A stretch of DNA of 64,000 nt from Eudorina sp. 2006-703-Eu-15 (taxonomy: Eukaryota; Chlorophyta; Chlorophyceae; Chlamydomonadales; Volvocaceae), in contig BDSI01000010.1 of NCBI GenBank assembly GCA_003117195.1, positions 1,468,186-1,532,185 of the forward strand. Reading direction: 5' to 3'. A program made the translations under genes and the position numbers. The notes under the pieces were generated by a model that saw only the letters and a list, made by a program, of their open reading frames with translations, ran no database searches and was not told the origin of the DNA. Shown in pieces: positions 26,301 through 37,591 of the stretch. Each line of letters starts with the position of its first letter. The stretch's first letter is position 1.

Positions 26301-29300
26301 CCACCACCGCGTCTGGAGTGGAATGCAGTGAAAACAGCCCAGTGGAATGAGAGTATGGGAGCGAGGTCGGAGACGGGATGGACCAGGGCATGGGCGGGGT
26401 AGCATAGCACCGCGGGATCGCGCAGGCCGTCCACTGATGAGGCTGGAACGTTCCAAAGCCACCATGGCGAGGCAGCAGTGCTCTTCAGGGACGTTTCCTT
26501 ATTTTGCATGCTCACCTCGATTACGTGCTCAGTTTCTAGTGCTGACCAAGTTTGTATTACCATTTTGTAATCCTTTGCTGACATGGCTGGGGCATGTGAG
26601 CTGCGGCAGTGAATGCAAGTAATCTTCACTCGCCACAGGGACTGCCGTACACGCGCGCCACACACGGGACCTCCCACGGGTCGGCGCGCGCCCGGGCCAG
26701 AGCAGCCCTACGGCCAGCAGCAGTCCTGTTGCGGGTCGGCGGCCGCGCCGGCATCCACGTCCGAGCCCGCTCGCCCGCCCCGCCCAACCGGTCGTGACTC
26801 AGACTCACCCGAGTCCGGGAAGTCCCCCACCGCCACGAGCGCCATGTTCTCCGGCCGGTACCAGCGCTCGAAGAAGGCCCGCACCGTGGAGGCGGGGCCC
26901 CGCCGGATGACCGCCTCCGTGCCGATGGGCAGCCGGTCCGCGTACTTGGAGCCCTGCGAGCGAGCGAGCGAGCGAGGAGGAGGAGGAAGAGGAGGGAGGG
27001 GATCGCTGTCTGTATTGACAAAGGGAGGGACGGAGGGAGGCAGGGCCCGGCCCGTGGTTGCCCCACAGGGAGGGAGGGTGTAGGAGATGGGTAGACATAT
27101 TGGAGCTGTTTTGCTGCCAGAGGAACGGGAGAGGGATGGGGGGAGGGGAGGGGCAGCCCCCTCACCCCTGTGCGAGTTGTGTCGTTGCGCGGCGACGGTT
27201 GGGTTCGTTACAAGGTTGGTCCCCGCCCCGCAGGCCCCCGCAGCATTTAAAAGCACGCCGCTCCGAAACCGTCCGCATGGAAGCACCTGAAAAATGAGCT
27301 GCCAGTGCGCCTCCTGCAGCCGGCCGCCGGCGTCCCTGCTCATGCGCCACTCCTCCAGCACCGCCCCCCGCTCCTTCGCCAGGTCACCGGGGTCGCACCT
27401 GCGGCCAACGCGAGTGGAAATGAATGTGGGTCAGACGGAACAATCGTGATGTGGCGATCGTGACTGACCCCTGGCCCCCTGACAATCCGACCCCTGGCCC
27501 CCTGATAATCAGCAGCGAGACCGTGCCACGGCCCCACGACCGGTGCTGCGCTGCCGCCCTGGTTTACACGGGTACACTTCCAAACCACCCGCCACCCGGG
27601 CCACCTGCCCAACCAGCCATCCACCCACCGGATCTTGAAGGCCATCTCCGCCATTACCCCCAGGGTCTCGTCCAGCAGCCCCTCCTTGTCCTGAGGAACG
27701 CAGGGAGAGGTGACGCCCCGGCAGGCCGTGTGGGGCAGGTGCGGCGGGGCATACGAGGCGGATCAGTCGGTGCGGATCAGGCGGTGCGGGGCAGTCGCGG
27801 CGAGCAGGAGAGGTGGGCAGGAGAGGAGGCTTGGGAGGCGAGCGGCACGAGGTCCCAGATGCCACACACGCTGCGCGGGGCCCACAGCCCCGGTCCTGAC
27901 ACCTCGTTGTTGACTTCGGCGAGCAAGCCATCGCCGCGCGCCACCCCGCACCCCGCATGGACCGCAGCAGCAACCCCACACCCAACCTCCCCCCCAATCA
28001 CCGAAGCGGACCGGAGACCGCAGGATCCCTGCGGCCCTGCACGACAGCCTCGTCCGTCCCCTGTCCATTAGGTACACTTTGACTCGGGACCTTGACCCCT
28101 TTGTCCTTTGACCCCTGGACAGCGTGTCCCCTGGATGGTATGAGCCCTGGACTGCTTGACCCCTGGATGGTATGACCCTTGCCTCGACCTCGTCAACCCA
28201 TAAGCAGGGCTGCCCTCCTGCAAGTCCTCTGCACCTAGTCCCCTCATGTGGGTCGCGCACCTACCCCGGTCGGCACCGACAGCGTGTATACCGTCTCGTC
28301 CGCCGACGTGTAGGCGTTCTGGCAGGCGCCGAACTCGGCACCGATGCGCTCCAGGAGCCGTACAATGTCGTGATTCGAATACGACTGCGGCGCACGCACA
28401 AGGTCAGCGCACGAGCGCGCACAACGATCGCGAGCTTACTTTCTTGATCTGGGTCGCTTTCCAAACCGATGGGCACCGATCCCACGCGCATACGCATGAC
28501 GCACGTGCCAAGCCCCCAAAGCCTCTGGGGAGGCAGACATGCCTCATGTGTTATAATCCCGCACGCAGTACACCCACTGCTCGTACCTCAGTGGCATTGA
28601 ACGCCAAGTGCTCGACGATGTGCGCGATGCCGCGCTCGTTCTCCTCCTGGAGGGCAAACGGAGGACGGGGCAGAACGGAGCGAGATCGTCGTCGTGTCGG
28701 CACCGCCAACAGACGGACCGGATCACCAAGGCGGTGTGATCACAGCAACTGGGTGGGCGGCGACACCTCAATTCAGCGAAAGCAGGGCGTCGCAGCCGGC
28801 CGCCTCAGCGAAACACAGCCCGAGGGGCCCACAGCCGCAGTTGGACTGTGCTCATCCCACAATTGCATCCAACGGTGCTTAGCGCACAGCCGCATTGGAA
28901 TTGTGCTCGGACCACGGGCGCAGCGCTTTCGAACGTTGCTAGGGCTAGACCCAAACAGTGCGGTGGCGGAATGGGGGGGCTGCAATCCCTGTTGCTGGTA
29001 AGACTCTGATCCATGGGCGCCTTGGCCGGCTGACTCACATCGGGGTTCACAACACGGCCGCGCGGCCGGTGCCCCCTTCCAAACCGCTTCCCACGCGCAC
29101 CATCGCAACCCACCCACCTCCACAACGCTCCCCACGCGCACCACCAGCGCCAGGGCGCAGCGGGCCTTGGGCTTAGCACATTGGCGCACGTAGTACCTGA
29201 GGCAGTGGTGGCGCAGGGGATGGGATGGTTGAGAACGGGGGAGGCCGATAGTGTGTCATTGTTCAGTTGCACACGGACTCTCTGGGACCAGCGAGTGTGC

Positions 29301-29823
29301 GTGTGTTACTGCGGTTGTGTGGGTTGGGATTCATGTATTAGTGCGGTGGCAAGAATACAAGGTCAGGAACAACATTTGAACAACCTGATGGATAAATGCC
29401 TAAACCCCCTCGGGCCTATTTGGATAAGTAATTGAAGCAGGTGTACACTTGAGCATGCGCGCATTCTGTGTGCCCACCCTTGTGTGCATTCCCAGCTGCT
29501 CTGCAACAGGCCGACACGAACGTGATAATAGCAGGCCTCAGAGCATGACTGTACGGCATACCAAGAGCACCCCGATGTTTCGTAACGTTTGGGTGGACAG
29601 CCGGCGGCGTCCGGGAACGGCGAGGTACGGGGGTGAAGAACGCTACGGCTCCGTAGTCCTATTAACCGTAGCCCTTACGTCATGTGTGCCGTGAATTGGT
29701 AGCTTACGTCATGCCATTCTGGAGGGTCCCGTTCCGCAGCCCGTCAGGTCCAAGCGGCAACGGCTGGCGAAACTTGTCGCCGGCAACGTCGACGGGTTGT
29801 AACCCATCGAAAACTCGTCCCAT
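14724..29823 (-). CDS. M16 zinc metalloprotease, plant PQQL-like, with C-terminal anchor
   Basis: 29 exons, all joining in phase, give 1,081 aa: 29708-29823, 29118-29196, 28587-28646, 28265-28384, 27629-27690, 27287-27398, 26809-26953, 26197-26312, 25631-25764, 24737-24849, 24123-24253, 23741-23813, 23193-23302, 22565-22609, 22192-22332, 21795-21914, 21305-21437, 20907-20994, 20351-20504, 19832-19919, 19296-19387, 18983-19039, 18187-18348, 17584-17629, 17096-17178, 16802-16888, 16319-16435, 15971-16071, 14724-15084. The inverted zinc motif HIVEH is at residues 74-78 in ERGIAHIVEHLAFNAT, and the third ligand E155 is in AKERGAVLEEW, at the family spacing. GSKYADRLPIG and VAVGDFPD follow. A second M16 half starts near residue 520 (VTELTLANGMRV). 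The order and motifs match Arabidopsis AT5G56730 (recalled, not searched). The Gly/Ala-rich tail ends in a hydrophobic segment (1056-1072) plus basic residues, suggesting a tail anchor. No transit peptide is evident at the N terminus. The start at 29823 gives MGRVFDGLQPVDVAG. Confidence 0.93.
15637..15930. repeat. 54-bp tandem repeat, about 5.5 copies, in last M16 intron
   Basis: GGCC(C/A)TACATACAAGG...TTTTTCTTGCTGCAG...CACGTGCACGCGGTGCACGC repeats with an exact 54-bp period at 15637, 15691, 15745, 15799, 15853 and 15907. Because 54 is a multiple of three, it yields spurious repetitive open frames on both strands. Confidence 0.95.
16111..16170 (-). repeat. Intronic repeat family 1, copy 1
   Basis: In the transcript direction: GGCAGCAGCGCAGTTTGAAT then ATTTCTACCAAGACCAATGTCCTGCAC. 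It lies shortly before the 3' splice site at 16072. Confidence 0.8.
17644..17775. repeat. 35-bp tandem repeat in M16 intron
   Basis: GGACGAGATGGTGGTGG... units begin at 17644, 17679, 17714 and (degenerate) 17749. Confidence 0.85.
18406..18451 (-). repeat. Intronic repeat family 1, copy 2
   Basis: In the transcript direction: GGCAGCAGCGCAGTGTGAAT, ATGTCTACCATTTTCCTATACCCC, then a pyrimidine-rich tract and the acceptor at 18349. Confidence 0.85.
20252..20331. repeat. (AC)40 microsatellite in M16 intron
   Basis: Uninterrupted AC dinucleotides, about 80 bp, ending just before the donor of the exon at 20351 in genomic order. Confidence 0.97.
20581..20713. repeat. 32-bp tandem repeat, four copies, in M16 intron
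   Basis: GGCAGGAACGCAGGCAGGCA-GGAAGTCAGGAG starts at 20581, 20613, 20645 and 20677, almost identical. Confidence 0.95.
21041..21080 (-). repeat. Intronic repeat family 1, copy 3 (degenerate)
   Basis: In the transcript direction: CTGCCAGCCCAGCACGACTT...GTGTACCAATGCCCTGCACC, close to the acceptor at 20995. It shares its intron with copy 4. Confidence 0.6.
21139..21183 (-). repeat. Intronic repeat family 1, copy 4
   Basis: In the transcript direction: GGCAGCAGCGCAGTTTCAAA, TTGTCTACCAATTTCCTATACCCC. One of the best-preserved copies. Confidence 0.88.
22002..22085. repeat. TATCCGTATAGGTATA tandem repeat in M16 intron
   Basis: Five degenerate copies of (A)TATCC-GTATAGGTATA in an AT-rich patch. 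Confidence 0.8.
22978..23180. repeat. CCCTCCCTCCTT polypyrimidine tract in M16 intron
   Basis: About 200 bp almost purely C and T on the plus strand, with a CTCCCTATCTCCCTCC unit repeated; purine-rich in the transcript. Confidence 0.9.
23328..23353 (-). repeat. Intronic repeat family 1, copy 5 (core only)
   Basis: In the transcript direction: CCTACCAATTTCCTGTACCC CT, about 25 nt before the acceptor at 23303. Confidence 0.75.
24671..24713 (+). repeat. Intronic repeat family 1, copy 6 (inverted)
   Basis: Plus strand: CAGCGCAGATTGATAATGTC TACCAATTTCCTATACCCTCC. It is antisense to the M16 transcript, just inside the donor of the exon ending at 24737. This copy is therefore not at a 3' splice site. 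Confidence 0.85.
25538..25575. repeat. (AC)n/(GCAC)n microsatellite in M16 intron
   Basis: A short AC run passes into CGCACGCACGCACGCGCG. Confidence 0.85.
25776..25802 (-). repeat. Intronic repeat family 1, copy 7 (forms the 3' intron end)
   Basis: In the transcript direction: CTACCTACCAATGTCCTGTA CCCCT, directly followed by the acceptor CAG at 25765. The repeat appears to supply the branch/polypyrimidine region. Confidence 0.8.
27075..27121 (-). repeat. Intronic repeat family 1, copy 8
   Basis: In the transcript direction: CTGGCAGCAAAACAGCTCCA, ATATGTCTACCCATCTCCTACACCCTCC. Confidence 0.75.
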
Positions 29824-31205
29824 CGTGCGAACTCGGCGCAATGCCAAGCTGTCCAGACACTGCTAGGCAGCTTCGGGTCTCAAGTACTGAAGGGCGCGCC
29901 GGTGGGGATTCGTCCAAGGCACACGCTCTTGGACAACTAAAAACACACGGGGCCACAAGTATGGGTCGTCTGCACAGGCTCAGAGAATGACGTTTTACGA
30001 TAGTAGTATGGCCTATATATGGCTCGCGGGGATTGAGTTAGCGGCTCCTGCGGATCGTTTGCCTCTACAAACAGCGAGCAGCGCCTTGCCAGCTATATTA
30101 TTTTCCGTTTTTGACAGACGTATATTATCTGTCACGAAGTAGATCTGTTGGAAATTCGACCTCTGTGTCGGCACTAAATTTGCAACTTTTAGTTAGGACG
30201 GCCAATCGGACGCGCTAGATTGCGTCCGCAAAGAATACAAACTTCGGTCGTGTAATTGCCTAAATGAAATTTGCTGTCGGTAAAGTTATTTGTCGTATAT
30301 GACCGGTAGACAGTTGCCCGTTTGGTCTCATCTGACAAACCCTTCCTTCTCCCCGAATTTTGCAAAGTGACGATGTTGACAAGGAGGCACATTGCAACCT
30401 CATAATAATATCTTCGCTTTCAGGGTTTGTCTTGTCGATTTGCTTTCGGGACCTTGAACAGCGCTCTCGCCGCACTGTATTTAAATGCATAATCCATTTG
30501 CAGCCGATTTTGTAAAATTATAAAGCTCATGACAGCTGCGTCACTTCATAGGACCGCCTCGCTGGTCGGGGTCTGCACAAGGGCAACGCTTACGCATAAA
30601 TTTCCTGCCACAAATAAATATACTGAAAGTCGTAAAATGGCTTCGACTATTGCGTCTGGCTCAGCGACGAACGCACTTGAAAGCGCTCGGGGTAAGTCAA
30701 TCATGTCAGGCCTGGACCTGTTTCTTTACACGCGATTATCGATTGGCATGGCTAACGGTCGCATATGCGGCAAAATCAATGTTGAAGCGCATGACTTCTC
30801 AGATAACTGACTTTTCCGCCCCAAAACCCTGTCACAGCTGACGTTGCGCCAACAAGTTCCGTCGATCCCCACCCATGGCACGAGCGGTTTGACATAAGTG
30901 GAGATCGTGCTGTTTATAAAAGGTTTGAAGTTTGCCGGGGCGTTCGCATGCGTTGCAACCTTAGCCACCCGCTGTCTCTGGGTCACACGGACCTCACACT
31001 GAGCGGTTATTGGAGCATGTGCCCAGCAAGCTCAGTCTCAGTATCCCAACTCCACAATTACGCATACACGAAGAGTGAGGAGCCAGGCGCGTTGCGGTGC
31101 TGACGAGCAGAACACACCCAGGCACGCCCTGCCCCGACCCACTTTCCCGTCATAAGCAACGGGCGCAACTTTGGCTCCCACTGAATTGCAAGAACGGTTA
31201 CATGC
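29824..31205. promoter_or_regulatory. Divergent intergenic promoter region (M16 minus, Nudix plus)
   Basis: The two start codons face away from each other across 1.4 kb of moderately AT-rich DNA with no exon seen. On the minus strand a CATATATAGG element (about 30012-30021) lies roughly 190 nt before the M16 ATG and could be its TATA box. No comparable element was found for the Nudix gene. Confidence 0.4.
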
Positions 31206-33984
31206 ATGGACGACATTACGCGCTCCGAGCTGCTAGTCCAACTGTCCTTGCACCTGGCCCTGCTGAGGCTTCGTACGCCATATGCCCTCACAACTGCCCT
31301 GCCGCACAGATACCTGACCGTGTACGATCGTGTCGTGACGTTCACGCCTGATTTGGGGGAGGTGAGGCGGCTGCGGTGTGAAAGACATACACCACTGAGC
31401 ACCTGCCTAAGCGCCCGTGCATTGAGAAGCTGATTGCAACAGTTTGGCAGCACACGTCACCTGTCTGGCACGTCCAAAGGGTGCCCCCCGCTCCAGCTGA
31501 TGGGCCCCTTACCCTCTCCCCACACCCTTGGACTTATGTTAACACGTTCGGCTGTGGTGTGCGGACGGATTTACGGGGGCGCTCATCATGCCGTACAGCC
31601 GCACTCGCTACATTACGATGTGGTGGGTCATCCGTCCGCCAGCTTCTGCTTCGCGGTGGCGATCCCCTTCCACCCGGCCACGGAGGCAGCGCCAGCCAAG
31701 GTACGGCGTGCTCAAGGGCCGGCGGGGCTGCTTCAGGGTAACAAGGGCAAGGGTTTATGATGTATTAAGAGCTGCGAGGACATGCAACGTGGTCGGTTGT
31801 GCGGTGCACGACCATTGATTTGAATGGGTTATGTTGCAGTGGACCTCGCGGGTCCTTGGTGTCATGCTGTGAGGGGAAACCCAGCCAAAGGTGTTCCGTG
31901 TGCCGACGGATTGTTTCGGAACAAGGCCTGGCTGGACGTTTACTGTTACGGCACAGCGCTCATGACTTGTTGCATGATGCAATTTTAAGGTGGTGGATAT
32001 GATTACAATCAGGCAACGGCGGGGTCCGAATGGCCCTCCGGGGGCCACTTCACTAACCAAGGGGATGGCAGACAACGTAACGGCCGTGACGTAATCAAAT
32101 CAGCGCAGAATGGAGTCGTACGTCCGCTGGTGCGCGATAGGGGTCTTACATCCGCTGGTGAGAGTGGACGGCTTGCCCGCAGGTCACTGTGGTGCGGGAG
32201 TACGCTCAGGGACCCAACAGTCTGATGTACTGCTTCCCTACCGGCGGATTCGACAAGAAGAAGCACGCCAATCTGCGGGAGTGCGCCGAGGCGGAGATGG
32301 CGGAGGAGGTGCGCACCGACGGGCATGATTCCTCGAGGAAGAAAGGTCAGGGTTTGGGCAGACGGGCGCCCGTCAGGGTACGAAGGGACCCGCGGGTCCG
32401 CCATCTGGTTCATGATATGGGTTCCGTGAAGCTGCGGATGGCATGGGTGCCCGCGGCGGAACCGCCGAGGGTGCTGCTGCGCACCGGTCGACCGGCTGTA
32501 AGCGCCATCGAAAGCGACCGCACCAGTCCAACGTCGCTTGGTACCCGCGGTAACCTGCGTGCGTGCGTGCGATTCCGTCCTCGCTGCCTTTCATCCGTAC
32601 TGCTATGCGCTGATGGGCGGCCACGTACGTTTCGTCTCCCATCTGGGTTCCGTCATACGGACATTCCTCCTCCCCATCCGGCCCGGCCCTGCTGCAGGCC
32701 ATGTTGTCGGGCGGCGAGCTGATCTCGCTCCTGCCCGAGGACCATCCGGGGCAGAGCGAGCTCAAGTGGAGTCGCAATACATTCAAGCCCTTCCTCATCA
32801 TCGAACCCCAGGTGAGCTGGTGGTAAGGCACCGTCAATGCAGACGGCGGGGGCGGCGCGCACCTCATGCCAGATGAAAGCAACGGCAAGCGCGGCTCGGG
32901 GCACCTGCCTGCCGCGGGACCCTGGCCTGACCCGCACCTCGCCACGGCGATCTCACCCCGCCATGTTCACGGATCAACGCGTGGCAAGGAGGAATCGCAA
33001 TGGCGGTGTGACCCCACCTAGCCATGGCGGTGTGACCCCGTCTACGGTAGCCACGCCTTGATCCTTCGCGTCGGTCCTGCGGCACGCGCCCGTTCGCGCC
33101 CTCCGGCCCGCAGTCTCCCTTAGCACCTGGTCTTGCCCGTTGTATTATTCCTCCTGTTCAATCCATACAAGTAACACCCCCACCGCCACCACCACCGCAG
33201 GCCACGCCCTCAGGGCACGCCTCCCGGGACGCAGAGGAGCACACCATCGAGGTGCTCCGAGTTTCGATACCGGTGAGCAATCCCTAACCGGCGGAGCAGT
33301 GGAGCAGTCGGCGCTGTACTGGCCAGATTGGGCGTTCTGGGGACTACAGCCAACGTACATCCCCAGCATCCGCTGTCCGCAGCGTCCGCTGCCCATTGAT
33401 GGACAAGCCAGCCGCGCCATCCCGCGTCCCGGCAGTTGGGCCATTTATGAAGCCCTAGGTTGCAGCGCTGCGGGCATGCTGCGTGGGAATTCCAGGCGCC
33501 GCGCCGCTGCTGTGCTGCATCGCTGACGTGGCACGCTGCGCAGTCAGGGCCGGCACTTATACTAATCCTACTGTCTTGGCTCTCCTCTGCGTATTGCGGG
33601 TCTTCTCTTGTGTGCTGCTTCAGGAGCTGCGCAAGCTCATCGCGGGCGGCCAGGTGATGCTGCCAAGGTAAGCCCCAGGGAGGGCAGCGGAGCGCCAGCC
33701 AGCATGCGCTAGGGGCGTCGCTGTCTTGGGGCTGCCATGCCATTGCGGTTGGTGGACTACGGTATGGGGGCACCATACGGTAGTCCGGCGTGGCAGGAGC
33801 CGAGATGGTTGACATGTCGGCAAAGAAAGCTTCGCAGTTCCGCGTGAATTGGTTGGACCGCGGTCGGGTTGGACGATAGCAACTCACCCTCGCTCCGCAA
33901 AATCCCCGCTTCCATGATGTCATACGCAGCGTGTACGCCTTCTTTCTGGCCCAGGAGGTGCTGCAGGAGCGGGGCCTCATATGA
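31206..33984 (+). CDS. Nudix-like hydrolase
   Basis: Seven exons, all in phase, give 222 aa: 31206-31361, 31599-31700, 32183-32308, 32698-32811, 33201-33272, 33624-33667, 33930-33984. The protein contains VVGHPSASFCFAVAIPFHP, then VTVVREYAQGPNSLMYCFPTGG and RECAEAEMAEE, then KWSRNTFKPFLIIEP and a C-terminal helix ending ERGLI. This is the layout of ADP-ribose/nucleoside-diphosphate-X type Nudix proteins: R-E-Y strand, P-x-GG, Nudix helix. The Nudix box (consensus G-x5-E-x7-REUxEE-x-GU) is degenerate. After G107-G108 the first Glu is missing (Lys/His there), the Arg of RE is Ala123, and E124, E127 and E128 remain. Substrate cannot be assigned. Length is near that of NUDT5-type enzymes. One exon is only 44 nt. 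It is transcribed divergently from the M16 gene. Confidence 0.82.
31833..31857 (+). repeat. Dispersed GGACCCC-type terminal motif, copy 3 (Nudix intron)
   Basis: GTTGCAGTGGACCTCGCGGG TCCTT, one substitution from the core. It lies in the second Nudix intron. Confidence 0.55.
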
Positions 33985-35320
33985 GCCAGCCACAGGCACG
34001 GCCGCCCGGGCCGATTGATTGTTACCGCGATGTCAGCTGGCACATCCCAAATATGGTTGCCGCCATCGCGCCTTCCTCTCGGCTAGCATACGCCAATTTG
34101 ATGTGGCGGAGCCGCCGACAACCAGCGACGAGATCCGAACAGGGCGTGCTTGCGGAGGAGGACCCCGCTGCGCGACACGAATCGGGGCAGGATGGTCGGC
34201 CTTCTGCGCAGGCGAAGGAGGACGAGGCGGAGCGCCGATGGCTGATGGGTAACGGGCTGCGGCTTCTTGGGTCCAAATCTCCTCGGGCTCAGGGCTGTGG
34301 ACCCGCGTGCGGCGGTGCTGGGTGTACCACGTAGGGCAGGACCGATGGCCACATCTCGGTGGCCCGGGGCAGCGATTGTTACGTTACCAGCTGCATGTCC
34401 AGCTGACGGCACCGGTAGGGCCCGGCTGCCGCCAATATCTCCTAGGAGGAGGTTTTTTCAGTGAGGGTGTGGGTTCGCATCGTCGCATGCTGTGCTGCAA
34501 ATCTTGATGGTGTGCATGATTGCATAGCGCTTGCATAAACGTGGCAAAAGACACGTCGCTGCAACTCGTCCGATGACCGCATGCATGGACGGTGTGGCTT
34601 CGTTCGAGGAGGTGCGACGGCCTGAGTTTCAGTTTCATGGGCGCCTCAAAGGAAACGGCTCCTGATATCTTGAGTAAGTCTTTTGCGCCGCGCTGCTACA
34701 ATGTGAGTGATGTGTGCTTGGTGCGCTTTTTTAGGCTAGATGGGCATCGTCGAAGATTAATATGCATCTGCCAATTGGAACGAGTATTTGCGGTGCCGTG
34801 CCCCTGCCGAGAAGCATTACTTTGCGGCTACTGCGGGCCAGGGGGGCCATAAGCACGCATGCTGTGCAGTGATGATTGCGAGGTGTTTCATGCAAGGGCG
34901 TGCTAGTAACTGTTACCCTGGGCTCCGGTCCCGACGCGAGGAAGAAGCCGCGAGCAGGCACTGTTACGTTAAATCGCAACAGGATTTCGTGTTTTCTCGA
35001 CCTGACTCGATAGTGTGATACAGCAGGGCTGCTTGGGGTGTGCCTCAGAGAGCTCGCGGCGCGTGCGCAGGCAAGCGTACGCGATAACGTTTGTTGGCGC
35101 ATGCATTTATGGAAGTCCCATGCGCAGGGATGCGCGTCCGTGTGTGCCCATGGGCCGCGGAGCGCAAAACGGACTGACCCACGGGTCGCATGCATATCTG
35201 AAGAGCGAACAGCGAACTTGGCAATGTTGGGCGACCCAAACAACCGTGTTTCGACACGAAGAGGGTGTGATTTGGCTCACATGCGCTGCCGCGGACGAAT
35301 GGTTTCTTGAATGAATTAAC

Positions 35321-35346
35321 GTTAGCGGACCCCAAAAGGGATCAAT
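35321..35346 (+). repeat. Dispersed GGACCCC-type terminal motif, copy 4
   Basis: GTTAGCGGACCCCAAAAGGG ATCAAT, the AAA-GGGATCAA variant shared with 55856, 58397 and 63143. The flank TGAATGAATTAAC resembles those of the other copies. Confidence 0.6.
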
Positions 35347-36048
35347 GGTTTTGCAGCAGCCATGTGATGCCCCGCTCTTAACCCTGGGGCTCTTCATGCA
35401 CTGCCCAACACGATGAAAGGATGTGCGAACGTGGCCCTGTGTCATGGTTGCTTGTGACGAGGTCTTTAGGCATCTGGCGCGATTATCGCAAGTGCTGGTG
35501 TCCGTCAGTTCTCGATCGTCGCATTCAAGTAGTTATGCCGGTACGGCGTAGCCGTGCAGACGCGCAAATGGGTTCCCAATCATCCGGTAAGCCTTTTCGT
35601 CTTACAGAGCACATGAAAGGGTTGGCGTGCATGTGACATACCGTACCTGTCCAGCTGGGAGGGCCCCTGGGACGACCGGACACCGGAGTCATGACCTGCA
35701 ATGGGCCCTCAACTCTGTCCCCAAACGAGTGAGCGGCGTCAGTAGGGCGTTGCAGGCGGCTTGTAGGCCGACGTAGCCCAGGTGCCCAGCACTCGTGATA
35801 AGTAGGGTGGAAGCCAAGTTCACCAGTTGGCAGCATCAGCCATCAGGTACCGATAATTTTCGAGGTCCACTGCAGAGCAAACACGCAAAGCCCGAAGGAC
35901 GGATCCAAGCAGTGTGAAATCCGCAGCGTTCTTAATGCATCAGGGCACATCCCGCTGTTGCCCACGGCCGTGAACCATTTCAGACTACCTGGTTACTGCA
36001 CCTAGCTGCACGGCCACGCTCTTTGTGCATCTCACATGGCTGTCACCG

Positions 36049-36070
36049 ATGACCCGCGGGGTCCGCTGCA
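36049..36070 (-). repeat. Dispersed GGACCCC-type terminal motif, copy 5 (inverted)
   Basis: Minus strand: TGCAGCGGACCCCGCGGGTC AT. It faces copy 4 about 750 bp away. Confidence 0.6.
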
Positions 36071-36414
36071 TCATCCTAATAATAATGCCGCATTTCGAGA
36101 AATCCAATTCCCGGGACAGCACCTCAGGTTGTTTCAGTTGGCTGCGGGTTAGGAAGAGGAAAACTGCGCGGTGGCGTAGCCGCCTATCCATGTGTGCCCC
36201 GGTATGCCGGTAACGCCGCACCACGCACTCTGGGATAACCCTGGATAACCCCTGATCCCTCTGAAGGTCAAGGGTTATTCCGCATTCCAGAATTTTGTCA
36301 GTCCGAGCAGACTCACATGAAGTTCTGTCAAGGAACTAGGCCGAGCAACGGAAGCCGGGAAACCATCAGGTCTTTTGTCGTTTACTAAAACAACCACATA
36401 CTTATGAGGATAGA

Positions 36415-36489
36415 TAACAATGTGGAATGACTACTGAGTTAATAATGTCGAATGACTACTGAGTTAACAATGTGGAATGACTCCTGATT
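36415..36489. repeat. 25-bp tandem repeat, three copies
   Basis: TAACAATGTGGAATGACTAC TGAGT starts at 36415, 36440 and 36465 with one to three differences per copy. Confidence 0.9.
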
Positions 36490-37055
36490 ACTACGTACGC
36501 ACGCCACGACGTTCAAACAAGCCACTGACTGCGACGTAGAGCCGCGCAGAAAGGCACCAACAGAGAAATACTGACACATGAGAACGCATCTGATGTTCAT
36601 GAACGCCACACGATGCAAAATATCGGCAGAGTACATGCCCAACCGTCGCCAACTACCGTTGTCACATTCACAGCCCTCGTGGCGCGTTAGGCATGGCATC
36701 TGCAGGAATCTATCATCTTTTGATATTGGCTTTGATTCCATGGCTTTTACGACCAATAAAACGTTAGGTTCCGGGCATGTCACCCGGGCAAATATGCCAA
36801 CGAGAACCTTTCATACACCCTTCTGAGTGAGATTGCAATGGTTCAAGTGAAAACTTGGTTCACGGGCAGCGATTTTGTTCCTGGAGCAGGATATGAATGG
36901 TAATTATCTGTACCCTTGAGACACTTGCATGGGATAGGTACCCTAATATGTGCCCTAATCACAATTGCATTGAGGTATGCTCAAGATCGTGCAATAATCG
37001 CGTCGGAGAGCGCGATTCCAGTACGCGTTGCGACCCGTCGGTACCGTGGGCACTG

Positions 37056-37063
37056 TATATAAG
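37056..37063 (+). promoter_or_regulatory. Possible TATA box of the receptor-like kinase gene
   Basis: TATATAAG, about 535 nt before the predicted start codon, in a CTGTATATAAGACC context. It would imply a long leader, possibly spliced (CTCCGCAG lies near 37113-37120). No transcript evidence is available here. Confidence 0.3.
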
Positions 37064-37591
37064 ACCTTGCATTGATGAAACACGTCTCTATACCACAGTC
37101 TCTGTATCCTCTCCGCAGACTACTCAATAATTTGGCAGGTCGACCTCCCAACGGAAGTCACACCTGAAGAGAAACGTCACTAGCGTCCAAATCGTTCCGC
37201 AACTGCAGCTTGTAATTTATTAGGTCAGAAATTTTCTACACTTTGTCTGTCTCAAATGACAAAGTACACATGTACTGCCGTATTGTGAAAACGTCCCTGT
37301 GAGGTGTGGTCACCATCGTTTTACCGACCTGTTTATGTTCAAGGACGCCGTAAGAGAACGCGAACACTGTCTTTGAGAAAGGCATTACAATGACCCTCTG
37401 TTAGAGCTGCAAAGTGCCGGCGCTGTAGAGCTTTATTGCACAGCACATTAAGCAAACCAAATAGAAACATACCCTTGGATTGGAGCTTAGAGATGTTCAA
37501 CCTATTTCATGTATGGACTCACACAATGGAAGGAGCTCTGTAGAACGCGTCGTGCCAAGGAAATGCTTTTACACTAGTTCCCAGGCAAAGG

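Larger units (their letters stand above)
33985..37591. other. Intergenic region, no gene supported
   Basis: The GC content falls along this stretch, most clearly after 36 kb. No exon chain or family resemblance was seen on either strand. It holds two inverted GGACCCC motifs (35321 and 36049), which could bound a ~750-bp non-autonomous element, and a 25-bp tandem repeat. Confidence 0.5.

Noticed and set aside
32386..32399. GGACCCGCGGGTCC palindrome in a Nudix intron
   Set aside because: Lacks the GTTACAG flank and the TCAT/GATCAAC continuation of the terminal motif family; could be chance.
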